Positions 10,101 to 17,306 of a DNA stretch of 44,602 bases are shown piece after piece. Under the pieces are notes generated by a model, which saw nothing but the letters and a program-made list of their open reading frames with translations, was not told the DNA's origin and did no database searches. Location of the stretch: the NCBI GenBank assembly GCA_002733575.1, contig NVWB01000160.1:1-44602 (forward strand), written 5' to 3'. The DNA is from Blastopirellula sp. GTDB taxonomy: Bacteria > Planctomycetota > Planctomycetia > Pirellulales > Pirellulaceae. The position numbers and the translations under genes are program-made. Within the stretch, counting starts at the first letter, position 1. Each line of letters starts with the position of its first letter.

Positions 10101-10299
10101 GTTCATTCGAGAACGCACCCCGAAGACGATCACCATCCAAAATGCCGACAAAGGAATCGTGGTAGTTCCGGTCGACAAAATCGAACGCGGCCCCCAGGCA
10201 ATCAGCACTTCGCTAATGCCTGACAAGCTGCTGAATGAATTAAACGCCCAACAGATACGCGATCTGTTTGCGTATTTGCAGGCAAAGACGAAACCGTAG
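7198..10299 (+). CDS. PVC-type heme-binding CxxCH protein (propeller dehydrogenase-like, HEAT repeats, cytochrome c)
   Basis: The 1033-residue protein starts at ATG 7198, which begins a clean signal peptide (MNTLTRAHLLLFAYLILPS, cleavage after IFAQ). The N-terminal third is a beta-propeller of the PVC membrane-bound dehydrogenase type, with FDERGRMWVVQYLQYP, LTWGPDGWLYGAQG and GPDGYVYVIDWYD. The centre, from about residue 450 to 860, is helical HEAT-like repeat. The C-terminus is the planctomycete heme-binding domain with CAKCH near residue 910, IGPDLTGY and the SGFIRERTPKTITIQ beta-hairpin. It is probably exported and redox active. It diverges from the DUF1501/PSD1 pair, and such proteins commonly co-occur, suggesting one envelope electron-transfer or polymer-processing system. 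The substrate is unknown. Confidence 0.93.
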   Translation: MNTLTRAHLLLFAYLILPSLLSNAIFAQEAKPVQESKKEIAGNEATREHIRQFKGRGVVGDFSIKPKTTAESQAAFQVPDDLEIELVLSEPEVRQPICINFDERGRMWVVQYLQYPFPAGLKVVKYDQHLRAVFDKVPLAPPHHDRGRDKITIHEDTNGDGNYDKQKTFIDGLNIVTSALPGKDGVWVMNPPYLLFFADKNHDDIPDGDPEVHLEGFGLEDTHAVANSLTWGPDGWLYGAQGSTCWAFVKRPGIDTEPNHFKGQAIWRYHPTTKQFEVFAEGGGNTFCIEIDSQGRLYSGHNGGNTRGFHFVQGGYFRKNWGKHGELTNPHAYGFIPHIPHANIERFSHTLVRYEGGSLPEKYNNHLFAPVPLHNYVALSKMIPEGSTWKTEDLEHVVATDDQWFRPVDIKVGPDGYVYVIDWYDTRLTHVDPRDTWDRERGRIWRVRSKEAKFPAPFDLGKLSSMELVEQLKHSNKWFRATAQRLLGERKDKSIVPQLKEQFHQSEGQFALELCWAIDNSGGFDDLFALEALEHANPNVRVWAVRLLGDRQQVSPGVVPQLVDMAANDTHAEVRSQLACSAKRLPGEVSVKILEQLVRRDEDAKDRYLPLLYWWAIEDKAVSHSRETLQAFNAAEAWSKPLLADTILPRLAQRYAAEATPENLTSLAQLLETAPNEQAANKLLASIETAFAGQSIPQLPQRLLAAMLSATSGADPLSPNRVGLRLRGGDDQAHQHVLEYIANKKNSKATRLKYIHLLGQVGKESAIPGLLNLVEKSTESDVRRESILALRRFDVPEIAERLTAAYPSISSSTDLRDNLLDVLGSRSTWALTLLVAIENKQIPFSHVSLSLVDTMKLHQQSDINDRVKKIWGNTRSTPAENQDQIRQVLSILSTGKGDASKGKLLYTNSCAKCHKLFGEGKEIGPDLTGYERTNLDFLLLSTIDPSAAIREEFTNFQLLTTDGLVLSGFIRERTPKTITIQNADKGIVVVPVDKIERGPQAISTSLMPDKLLNELNAQQIRDLFAYLQAKTKP

Positions 10300-10318
10300 T
10301 GCCTTAGCAATCCAGATT

Positions 10319-10771
10319 ATGACTGAAACAATCCCACACGAGCAACTTGAGTTCTTAGAAACAGCAGACTCTTTTCTAGTCTTCGCTCGCCTGTGGTGGG
10401 ATGGATCTGGGATCGATAGTGGAATTTGGTGGGAGGATAGATCAGGTTGTCATCTGAAGGTAATGCGAACTGGCGAAGTTTTCGAAAAAACTAATCCAAC
10501 AATTCTTTGTGCTAAGTCATTCAAAAAGAAACAACTTCAATCTCTATTGAGTGAGTTCAAGTCGCTTGGAATTACAGATTTGGAATATCAGTCTTTTCGG
10601 CATAACACTAGGCATTGCGATGACTGGTATGGAATCAAGTCGGATTCTATGGATGCCGGATTTTGGAGATCGATTCCAGGAGTATCACACGTAAATCCTG
10701 TTGCTGAGAAAGTCCTCAAATGCTTTGAAGAGAAGCTAAGAAACCATCTGGGACGGCTATCATTTAGTTGA
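10319..10771 (+). CDS. Hypothetical protein, 150 residues
   Basis: The ATG at 10319 begins MTETIPHEQLEFLETADSF, 19 nt after the preceding gene's stop. A longer frame starts inside that gene and is less likely. The protein is acidic-to-neutral and Trp-rich (LWWDGSG, GIWWED), with a Lys-rich helix KKKQLQSLLSEF. It has no signal peptide, membrane segment or motif I can assign. Base composition is more AT-rich than the gene upstream. It reads like an orphan accessory protein. It may share a transcript with the PVC-type gene, but it is separated from the Usp gene by that gene's own promoter. Confidence 0.6.
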   Translation: MTETIPHEQLEFLETADSFLVFARLWWDGSGIDSGIWWEDRSGCHLKVMRTGEVFEKTNPTILCAKSFKKKQLQSLLSEFKSLGITDLEYQSFRHNTRHCDDWYGIKSDSMDAGFWRSIPGVSHVNPVAEKVLKCFEEKLRNHLGRLSFS

Positions 10772-10800
10772 TCACGTAATATATCGAGTACAAGACAGTA

Positions 10801-10809
10801 TGCTATACT
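10801..10809 (+). promoter_or_regulatory. Extended -10 promoter candidate for the Usp gene
   Basis: TGCTATACT matches the extended -10 form TGnTATAAT with one mismatch. It lies 64 nt before the Usp start codon, in the 102-nt gap after the preceding gene. No good -35 element is present, which extended -10 promoters tolerate. Confidence 0.4.
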
Positions 10810-10873
10810 TTATTACTTGGGCAGTTTTTTACTTACAAGCTATCAGGCACTACAGAAATCTTCAGGGGAAACA

Positions 10874-11812
10874 ATGGATTTGTTTAAAAAAGTCTTGGTT
10901 GGGGTCGATCTTTCTTTTGCCAGTCATTTGGCCAGTGACGAACTTTCGGAGCCGAATCAGGAGGCCATTGATCGGGGGATTCAGTTTGCAAAAGAAAACG
11001 AGGCCGAACTGCATCTTCAGTATTCGATGGACTTGAATGCGAAAACGATTTATCTGATCGAACAAAGCGATTCCGATAGTTTCAATGTGGTTGACCAAGC
11101 CTTGGAAGTGCTGAAAAAGATTGCCGCCAAGGCCGAATCTGCTGGCATTCATACAACCTATTCTGTGAAATTTGGCAAACCGTGGGTCGAACTGATTCGC
11201 ACAGTGACACAAGATGGTTTTGAAGTAGTGGTCATTGGGACCAAGCACCATAACATTGTGGGCGAGTCTTTATTGGGAAGTACCGGACAACGGTTGCTGC
11301 GTTATTGCCCTTGCCCTGTGTTTGTGGTGCAGCCACACCAGGGGCGTTCTGGCGTGTTGGTGGCCACCGACTTCTCCGAAGTGGCCGATACCGCTTTAGA
11401 TTATGGGGCCCTGGCGGCCAAACTTCGCGGCGAAGATTTGCATGTGCTGCACGTAATCGAATCGCATCGAGATATTCCGATTCTTAAAGAACTGATGGGC
11501 CTCGAATCACATGAAGAAGTTGAAGGCAAACTGGCCGTAGAAGCTGCCGAACTAATGCAACTATGTGTGAATCGACCAGCGGTTCAAGAGTGCGGCAAAG
11601 AACCGATTGTAACCATCGCCCAAGGCGACCCTGGCAGCATGATTCAAGAAGTGATCGAACAAGAAAACATCGACTTGCTTTGCATCGGCACAATTGCCCG
11701 CAGCGGAATTTCTGGCGTACTACTAGGCAACTCTGCAGAAAAGTTGATGCGAAATGTTACCTGCTCGCTGTTGGCATTGAAGCCGAAAGATTTCAAGACA
11801 ACGATTCGATAG
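10874..11812 (+). CDS. Tandem universal stress protein (two Usp domains)
   Basis: The 312-residue protein starts at ATG 10874, preceded by AGGGGAA at a good spacing; the longer frame from 10817 starts with TTG inside the leader. Residues 1-155 form one Usp domain (FKKVLVGVDLS at the start, VVIGTKHHNIVGESLLGS as the nucleotide loop). Residues 160-310 form a second (GVLVATDFSE, then CIGTIARSGISGVLLGNSAEKL). The second domain carries the classical G-2x-G-9x-G-S/T ATP-binding pattern and the first a similar one, so this is probably an ATP-binding cytoplasmic stress protein. The domain pair matches the usual tandem Usp length. It converges with the following minus-strand gene, leaving only 13 nt between stops. 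Confidence 0.9.
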   Translation: MDLFKKVLVGVDLSFASHLASDELSEPNQEAIDRGIQFAKENEAELHLQYSMDLNAKTIYLIEQSDSDSFNVVDQALEVLKKIAAKAESAGIHTTYSVKFGKPWVELIRTVTQDGFEVVVIGTKHHNIVGESLLGSTGQRLLRYCPCPVFVVQPHQGRSGVLVATDFSEVADTALDYGALAAKLRGEDLHVLHVIESHRDIPILKELMGLESHEEVEGKLAVEAAELMQLCVNRPAVQECGKEPIVTIAQGDPGSMIQEVIEQENIDLLCIGTIARSGISGVLLGNSAEKLMRNVTCSLLALKPKDFKTTIR

Positions 11813-11825
11813 TTGAACCGGCTAA

Positions 11826-12350
11826 TCAATCAGGCGTATGTTTTTTATTAGCAGAAAGATGCGGGGCCACTCGGTTCAGGCAACTGATAAAAGAGATTGC
11901 GGGGATGATCAATGCTATCGTAAAAAACATCGGGATCACACATACATACAAGATGGGTAAAGACCACGTTTTTCGTAAGTGAAAGCCAATACTACTAATT
12001 ACCACAGGAGTTCCTACGATAAGACAGATTACGCCAAACCGGAATTCTTCGATAATTGCGTAGCTAAGCATCATGTAAAAGCCAAAAAAAACCAAGCACA
12101 AAGCAAATACACCAATTAATGCAGAGATTTGATCTACCGTTGTAAAGGAGAGTTCAAGCATTTTTCTTTCATGCGATTTAGCGTCAAAGTTCGGATCAGG
12201 GTGTTCTGACGAAAATGAGATAAATGGTTTCTTTTCTTTATCCTCTGGAAGAATATTGATGATCATTTGACACTCAGGACATCGTAATGATTCAGAACTT
12301 TTTTCTACGTCATCAGGAACAAGATACCCACAGGTACAACTAATAGTCAT
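11826..12350 (-). CDS. Zinc-ribbon membrane protein, hypothetical
   Basis: The 174-residue protein has an N-terminal zinc-ribbon-like site with C5, C7, C24 and C27 (CTCGY, then CPECQ). A polar linker follows, then about four hydrophobic segments (SALIGVFALCLVFFGFYMML, FGVICLIVGTPVVISSIGF, SLPILYVCVIPMFFTIALII and a short last one). The topology suggests an inner-membrane protein with a cytoplasmic ribbon. No family is recognised; small ribbon-plus-membrane proteins are common in planctomycetes. Composition is AT-rich compared with neighbours. It lies just upstream of, and on the opposite strand from, the Usp gene end. Confidence 0.65.
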   Translation of the reverse strand: MTISCTCGYLVPDDVEKSSESLRCPECQMIINILPEDKEKKPFISFSSEHPDPNFDAKSHERKMLELSFTTVDQISALIGVFALCLVFFGFYMMLSYAIIEEFRFGVICLIVGTPVVISSIGFHLRKTWSLPILYVCVIPMFFTIALIIPAISFISCLNRVAPHLSANKKHTPD

Positions 12351-12418
12351 TGAGTTCTTTCAAGCTTATTGAGACGTGAATCGCCAGATATTTTAGATGA
12401 CATATGCTTACACATATT

Positions 12419-13858
12419 TTACTTCGGAAGCACTGAATACCTTTTATTAGATGTGCGGATTTTTGTGCCGGTCTCTTTTTCCATCCAGCGACCAAACGCT
12501 GGAGTGATGGCATTATAGCCTGAGCTCCTTAGTTCTTTTGCCTTGTTTACTATTCCAACTAAATGATCACGAATTTGCTTGTCGGTTGGGAGATCATTTT
12601 TTTGAGCAGGCGTGAAGAACTTGTAGCATCTTTGAAAGCTTCTCTTCCCAGAGGCCACCATATCTGGTTTTTTCGTGATTTGGGTAGAAATATAAATCTG
12701 ATATAGACTGCAAAGGCTTCCCTCCACATAATCTTTTTTATGGTAATACTTATAGTGAACCATTTGCCATAGGGCAGCGTTTGCAGGGTATTTCAATACT
12801 CCTTCAATGTAAATAATGTTTGCATCAGAGTCTCTATCTTGTTGACCTAATGATTTCCCTAACAATTCATAAGCCCCGGATCCACACCAAGGGTTCATGC
12901 GAATAGCTTCCTTGAAATAGGGTTCTGCAGATGGATATTCACTAGCATTAAAAAACACGTTTCCAAGTAGAATAAAAACCTCTATGTTATTCGGATCATA
13001 GTATGCCGCTGCCTGGGCCATTTGCATTCCAACGACTAACATGATTTCGGATTTGAGGGGAAGAACAATCTCCTGTCCTACCTCCGTCCTAGCGGCACTG
13101 ACTTTTTGACGAACGAGCCTTACTTGTTCAATGATTGGGCCAGCCTTTGCGAGTAACTCCCTTGCTTTGGCCGCATCAATGGTCTTCCTGGTATAAGGGT
13201 GAAAATCTTCCATCTTGATATCGTACACCGGCAATGCAAAACCGACATTGTCGACATCGGTTAGTTTAAGTGTAACGATTCCAATCACAGCGCCTTTGCT
13301 ATCACAAAGTGGGCCACCAGAGTTACCAGGGTTGATGGCCGCACTGATTTGATAATAAGTATCTCCATCAACTTCTCGATCTACACCACTTAGCAAACCT
13401 TCGGTGATCGTTTTGTTTAAAGAGACCTCGCTGTCGGTGCCAGGGTTGCCGATGGCGTAAACACGTTGACCAGTAATGCCTTTATACTTTGCCAGTTGGC
13501 AAGGGGCCAAGGTTGCCCGATGTTCTTTTGGGTCAATTTGCACTAATGCCAAGTCAAGTTCTTTGTGCGTTTTTAAGATCTTCACTTTTTCAAAAACTAC
13601 GGTCTGACGTTTTCCGTCTTTCATCACTTCGCAAGTGCAACGAAACGGCAGAGGGCTGCCGATCACGTGCGCATTTGTTAAAATCAAACCATCGTTGTTT
13701 AGCACAACTCCAGTCCCTGCCGAAGCCGCGTTATGCAACCGAACCACACTAGGACTGGTAAATTGGAAGACGGTGACGGCGGTCTCTTGTGCTAGAAGCA
13801 GGGTGTTCGAGGAGAAGAGAACCACAATTGAAGAGAGAAGTGTGAGACGTATGATCAT
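12419..13858 (-). CDS. Exported trypsin-like (S1C/HtrA-type) serine protease with TPR repeats
   Basis: Starting at ATG 13858 gives 479 residues with a signal peptide (MIIRLTLLSSIVVLFSS, cleavage after LLAQ). The protease domain shows the full triad: H64 in LTNAHV, D102 in KELDLALVQ and S180 in NPGNSGGP. The C-terminal half has no PDZ domain. Instead, TPR-type helices are visible around residues 290-380 (VFILLGNVFFNASEYPSAEP, then GAYELLGKSLGQ). HtrA-like proteases degrade or refold envelope proteins; a TPR in place of PDZ suggests a different substrate or partner recognition mode. The longer frame to 13918 adds 20 residues before the signal and is less likely. Confidence 0.88.
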   Translation of the reverse strand: MIIRLTLLSSIVVLFSSNTLLLAQETAVTVFQFTSPSVVRLHNAASAGTGVVLNNDGLILTNAHVIGSPLPFRCTCEVMKDGKRQTVVFEKVKILKTHKELDLALVQIDPKEHRATLAPCQLAKYKGITGQRVYAIGNPGTDSEVSLNKTITEGLLSGVDREVDGDTYYQISAAINPGNSGGPLCDSKGAVIGIVTLKLTDVDNVGFALPVYDIKMEDFHPYTRKTIDAAKARELLAKAGPIIEQVRLVRQKVSAARTEVGQEIVLPLKSEIMLVVGMQMAQAAAYYDPNNIEVFILLGNVFFNASEYPSAEPYFKEAIRMNPWCGSGAYELLGKSLGQQDRDSDANIIYIEGVLKYPANAALWQMVHYKYYHKKDYVEGSLCSLYQIYISTQITKKPDMVASGKRSFQRCYKFFTPAQKNDLPTDKQIRDHLVGIVNKAKELRSSGYNAITPAFGRWMEKETGTKIRTSNKRYSVLPK

Positions 13859-14029
13859 GTTATTCTGCAATTTGTTTGTAGTAAGTAAAGAGAAAAGGTC
13901 ACAAACAGTGAAAAACAAATGTATAACATGGGATTTTACCCGCCTCCTCTGAACATATCAAGCAAAACCACCCGACAGAGCTGTTTTTCTCTATGTTCTC
14001 TTCTAAGTCACGGCAACAGAAACTGAATA

Positions 14030-14122
14030 ATGCGAAAAATTACCCACACTTACCAAGACCCGCTGGAATTGATTTGGATTGCTGCGGCGGGTGGCACTGA
14101 CGAGAATGTTGGGCTGGAGTGA
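14030..14122 (+). pseudogene. Truncated duplicate of the 5' end of the HExxH gene at 15021
   Basis: Positions 14030-14088 match 15021-15079 at 58 of 59 bases, starting exactly at the ATG. The only difference is silent (CGA versus AGA, both Arg). The copy encodes MRKITHTYQDPLELIWIAAA, then leaves the parent sequence and stops after ten foreign codons. It marks the left boundary of a 991-bp segment holding a toxin-antitoxin pair whose right boundary is the intact gene. The near-identity implies a recent event. Confidence 0.9.
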
Positions 14123-14163
14123 TTGGCGGTAGTCGACAGGTAGTGATAGAGGGCTGACAAGCC

Positions 14164-14481
14164 TTAGTTCTTTCCGCCGTCTTTCCAGGAATCTTGAGCC
14201 GCGTGTCGCAACGCTAAAACTTCCACTAGAGAGTCTGATTCCGAGATTTGGAATATTATACGAAACGATTGGAATCGAAGTTCTCTAATTTCGTTCTGAA
14301 AAGCGTCTTGCTCTCGAATAAATCCACATCTTTGCGGCAGGTGTTCGAGGGACTTTATCGCTTCTTTAATTCCTGACAACCAATCTAAGGCCGCTTGTGG
14401 AGATTCTTCAGCAATGTATTCATAACTATCTAGTATGCTGAGATGAACAGCGGGAATCGTATAAACTCGATAGAATTTCAT
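14164..14481 (-). CDS. ParE/RelE-family toxin
   Basis: The 105-residue protein has the ParE-like order: an N-terminal strand (FYRVYTIPAV), two helices (DSYEYIAEESPQAALDWLSGI, EAIKSLEHLP), a central strand with IRELRF and FRIIFQI, and the C-terminal VEVLALRHAAQD signature. ParE members poison DNA gyrase whereas RelE members cleave mRNA on ribosomes; the sequence alone does not settle which. The ATG overlaps the antitoxin stop (ATGA), the standard translationally coupled layout. It sits inside the DNA segment bounded by the duplicated gene start, so it probably arrived with it. Confidence 0.88.
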   Translation of the reverse strand: MKFYRVYTIPAVHLSILDSYEYIAEESPQAALDWLSGIKEAIKSLEHLPQRCGFIREQDAFQNEIRELRFQSFRIIFQISESDSLVEVLALRHAAQDSWKDGGKN

Positions 14482-14804
14482 TTATCAGACTGTAGACCCA
14501 GTTGCTTATTAATCTGTTCAAACGCTTCCTCAATTTCTACCCCTTCACCTCGATTATGAGAATCAATTCCGGCTTGAACTGCCTTGACGGTTTCGACATA
14601 CTCGGCTTTATCTACTAGAGCCTGATATGATTCGATGTCTTGCACGACAACCTGGGGTTTGCCATCGATAGTTAGAATTTCCGGCCGACCAGATTCTTTA
14701 AGACTAGCCAGATGTGCATCGGTGTTTTGTTTGAAATCATTCAATGAAGCTGTGTCTTTTGAGATGTTCAATCGAAGATACCTCGGTTCGTAAACAGTTT
14801 GCAT
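14478..14804 (-). CDS. Phd/YefM-family antitoxin
   Basis: Using the ATG at 14804 gives 108 residues. The N-terminal Phd/YefM fold is visible: ISKDTASLNDFKQNTDAHL, then the strand pair GRPEILTIDGKPQVVVQDIESYQAL. An acidic C-terminal tail (RGEGVEIEEAFEQIN) of the sort that wraps the toxin follows. These proteins bind DNA by the N-domain and autoregulate their operon. The stop overlaps the toxin start by four bases. The longer frame to 14867 has no support. Its promoter should lie between 14805 and 15020, which also has to serve the divergent HExxH gene. Confidence 0.88.
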   Translation of the reverse strand: MQTVYEPRYLRLNISKDTASLNDFKQNTDAHLASLKESGRPEILTIDGKPQVVVQDIESYQALVDKAEYVETVKAVQAGIDSHNRGEGVEIEEAFEQINKQLGLQSDK

Positions 14805-15020
14805 GTATGATAATACTAACGCAGGACTCGGCTTAAAGCAAATCCAAGCTGCAAAACCACACCTCATTCAAGATATTCTTAGTGATAATTCCCAAAAAAC
14901 TACCCAACTAAGATTCTTGAATGATTCCCCCTCAATCAGATATACTTGACTAAAGTTTCATCAATTAAATTGGAAATTCACAGTCCGAAAACCACTGATT
15001 ATCAGCGTCTCAAAATACCT

Positions 15021-15602
15021 ATGAGAAAAATTACCCACACTTACCAAGACCCGCTGGAATTGATTTGGATTGCTGCGGCCAAGCAGATGGGAATAACCAT
15101 ACGGCGTGACAGCACCGTGTTTGCGTCTTGGGATGGAAAAGGTGTGCTGACAATTGGATCGCCTGAAACGCTGGATGCCGATGATAGTTTGGCACAAATG
15201 GTTTTGCACGAATGTTGTCATGCGTTGGTCGAAGGACCACCGGCTCTCCAAAAACCAGACTGGGGATTGGATATTACCGACTCTTTGCAGCGAGTTCGAG
15301 AGCATGCCTGTTTGCGGCTGCAAGCGGCCCTTGCGGATCAGTATGGCTTACGAGAATTCTTGGGTTCAACCACCAGCTTGCGAACCTATTATGATCAACT
15401 GCCAGAAAATCCATTAGCCCCAACGGATGAAGACCCCGCAGTAGAAATTGCCTTGCCGGGTTGGCAAAGAGCCACCACCGGGCCTTGGGCGGCCGCTTTA
15501 GATCAGGCGTTGAAGCTGACTGCTGAGATTGCACAGTTATTGAAACAATCAAATTCTGCACCTGAAGGCTCACTCTGGACAACTGCAAAAGTTCTTGATT
15601 AA
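15021..15602 (+). CDS. Putative HExxH metalloprotein, hypothetical
   Basis: The ATG at 15021 is chosen because the duplicate copy at 14030 begins at exactly the same codon; an in-frame start at 14946 is not conserved. The 193-residue protein carries LHECCHALVEGP at residues 62-73, an HExxH zinc-type motif with two Cys inside it. No signal peptide or membrane segment is seen. Further Cys and His residues (REHACLRLQAAL) could complete a metal site. A peptidase role is possible but the family is not recognised, and HExxH alone is weak evidence. Its ancestral upstream region seems to have been left behind at 14030 when the toxin-antitoxin segment inserted. Confidence 0.75.
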   Translation: MRKITHTYQDPLELIWIAAAKQMGITIRRDSTVFASWDGKGVLTIGSPETLDADDSLAQMVLHECCHALVEGPPALQKPDWGLDITDSLQRVREHACLRLQAALADQYGLREFLGSTTSLRTYYDQLPENPLAPTDEDPAVEIALPGWQRATTGPWAAALDQALKLTAEIAQLLKQSNSAPEGSLWTTAKVLD

Positions 15603-15730
15603 GAAGTGCCGTAGGGTGGCTGCCTATTTAGGCCAGCCGCCTGTTTATCCGGTTTGCTTCAACTACGTTTCACACATCGAATCGGCTACGATTTCTTTGC
15701 GAAGTGGATGGTTGATTTTTTGCAGGTGCT

Positions 15731-15779
15731 TTGGCCGATGGTGATTGACGCCACACAACCAAATGGATGGCGGCGATGC
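15731..15779 (+). repeat. Short repeat G, left copy, flanking the 15860-16426 gene
   Basis: The segment ending GACGCCACACAACCAAATGG is similar by eye, though well short of identical, to 16541-16590 (GAGACCACAAAATCAGATGG) in the same orientation. The two copies flank the hypothetical gene at 15860-16426. The 15603-15859 interval otherwise holds only a frame without protein-like features. Confidence 0.4.
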
Positions 15780-15859
15780 GGTTTGGTTTTGATTGAATGG
15801 GTTGGTCGTGGACGTTACAATCGGCTGAAAAGTTTTTTGTTGAAGATCATCCAGCCTGC

Positions 15860-16426
15860 TTAGCTCTCAATTCGTGGTGAATTTAGAAATGAATCCCTAA
15901 AGGAATTGATAGTTGCTAACAGTGTAGCTTCATCTATTGTAAATGGTGGAATAAAGATGGGTACTTCATCTGGTTCAAAGTGGTGTTTGAATGCCCAATG
16001 TTTAAATTGCATACGCTTAATTTTAGAAAATAGCTCTGGGTCATTAACTTTCACTAAGCAAAAACTAGCCCCACCTCCACCTTCTGGCGGAGAGACGTAT
16101 CTTACGTTCAGAATTTTATCCCAAGGTATGCTTACCTTTACCCTTGGGGAATGGATGCCATCTTGGTTTATATCTAGGTGAACAGGTTTCATTAATAATT
16201 CATTTATTCCAATCCAGGTAAACAATCCACCAAATGCTGTAAAAAACCATCCATTAATTACTATCACGCCTTCTAGATGTCTTTCATAAGTGGGATAGAT
16301 GTAGAACTCAAGAGCTAGGCCTAGTGTTACCGCTAATAGACCGCCAGTCAGGGTGAGGGATGCAGATTTTTTTGAGAGTGTAACTTGAAGAGGTTTAGGC
16401 CCAGATGCTTCTAATCTAGATTTCAT
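15860..16426 (-). CDS. Hypothetical membrane protein, 188 residues
   Basis: Two hydrophobic segments lie in the N-terminal half (TGGLLAVTLGLALEFYIYP and NGWFFTAFGGLFTWIGINELL). A soluble C-terminal domain of about 110 residues follows, with SIPWDKILNVRYVSPPEGGG and IFIPPFTIDEATLLATINSF. The soluble part resembles the beta-rich PH-like bacterial domains that start with an I-PW-I pattern, but I cannot confirm that. The N-terminus MKSRLEASGPKPLQ is polar. The gene is AT-rich and flanked by direct copies of short repeat G, hinting at an accessory origin. Confidence 0.6.
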   Translation of the reverse strand: MKSRLEASGPKPLQVTLSKKSASLTLTGGLLAVTLGLALEFYIYPTYERHLEGVIVINGWFFTAFGGLFTWIGINELLMKPVHLDINQDGIHSPRVKVSIPWDKILNVRYVSPPEGGGGASFCLVKVNDPELFSKIKRMQFKHWAFKHHFEPDEVPIFIPPFTIDEATLLATINSFRDSFLNSPRIES

Positions 16427-16540
16427 TATTTAATAATTCATATTAAAGGCGGTTGAGCCAAGTAGAATGGACGGTCTAAAATAAAACGCAAGCCAATCAT
16501 TATAACCCATCCCCAAAATTCGTTCTACTGAAAAGAATCG

Positions 16541-16590
16541 TTTGTCGATTAGGATTGAGACCACAAAATCAGATGGATGGCGAATGGTGA
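16541..16590 (+). repeat. Short repeat G, right copy
   Basis: This is the counterpart of 15731-15779, in the same orientation, placed about 115 nt upstream of the start of the minus-strand membrane-protein gene. It overlaps a 61-codon minus frame that has no other support. Confidence 0.4.
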
Positions 16591-16626
16591 CACGGACGAA
16601 AACTAACACAACCAAAATCCCTTTTC

Positions 16627-17237
16627 GGGTGCCACTGGCTTCGCCAGTGTGAAGAGTGATTGGGGTTTGAATTACTGTTTTGATTGAGAAGCGAAATCGG
16701 AATGTAGTTTCTGTCAGGTAGAACCTGACCTACAGGGTTTCCAAACAAAACACCCGGCGGGCCTTACGTTTGTTTTGTAAATTGGACCAGAGGGTTATGG
16801 GGCAGTTTCGTGATAAATTATGCCGCCGTTTGTGGCCTCTTGTCGGCTGTGCCGACCCAGGTTGCGAGCAACCTGGGCTACCCTTTGATTGGATTTCTAC
16901 TGGGGGGAAAATTGTTATTTTCACCGGTTTGAAAAGTGCGACTTGCCGATTTAACCGCGGTCATATATTTAACCAAAGGTTATGTTTCGGTCAAATCGGA
17001 GATATCCAAAATTCGACTTGCCGTAAGTCGTTTGAGACTGGTAGTTACAACAACGCAGAAAACGGAGCAGCAACGGATCAACCGATGAAAACGGTCTACA
17101 AAACATAACCATCGGTTAAGTCGACCGCACCAGAGGGGGTTTTCTTGAAATTTAACCAATGGTTAATTATGGTTGAATTGGAAACTAAGAGATGCACAGA
17201 TGGATCGCACTTCTCACTGGCGGAGCCAGTGGCACCC
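16627..17237. repeat. Repeat-packed gene-free block bounded by inverted family-A palindromes
   Basis: GGTGCCACTGGCTTCGCCAGTG at 16628-16649 and its inverted partner at 17214-17236 bound about 610 bp without a gene. Inside are a family-B palindrome (CTGTCAGGTAGAACCTGACC, 16711-16730) and a double hairpin at 16842-16877 (GTCGGC-TGT-GCCGAC, then CCCAGGTTG-CGAG-CAACCTGGG). Three TAACC-NNN-GGTTA palindromes are also present. The wide spacing compared with the 150-bp pairs elsewhere suggests later insertions split an original family-A pair. Confidence 0.7.
16970..17165. promoter_or_regulatory. Cluster of three TAACC-NNN-GGTTA palindromes
   Basis: Perfect 13-bp palindromes lie at 16970-16982 (spacer AAA), 17106-17118 (ATC) and 17153-17165 (AAT), with a half-like TAACCGCGG at 16952-16960. 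Conserved arms with a variable spacer are typical of dimeric repressor operators. No gene starts within 500 bp on either strand (the nearest start is the minus gene at 16426), so the sites may serve a lost gene. Confidence 0.45.
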
Positions 17238-17306
17238 AAAAATCTAGGTTGAAGAATAGAAAAGACTACAGATCGCTCATCGATTGATTCAAGCCTTCTT
17301 CGATTT

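Noticed and set aside
15654..15863. 69-codon plus frame after the HExxH gene
   Set aside because: It overlaps the end of the opposite-strand gene and the left copy of repeat G, with no start signal or family.
16430..16615. 61-codon minus frame just upstream of the 15860-16426 gene
   Set aside because: It starts with TTG, lacks a ribosome-binding site and overlaps short repeat G, so its protein-like look probably reflects the repeat.
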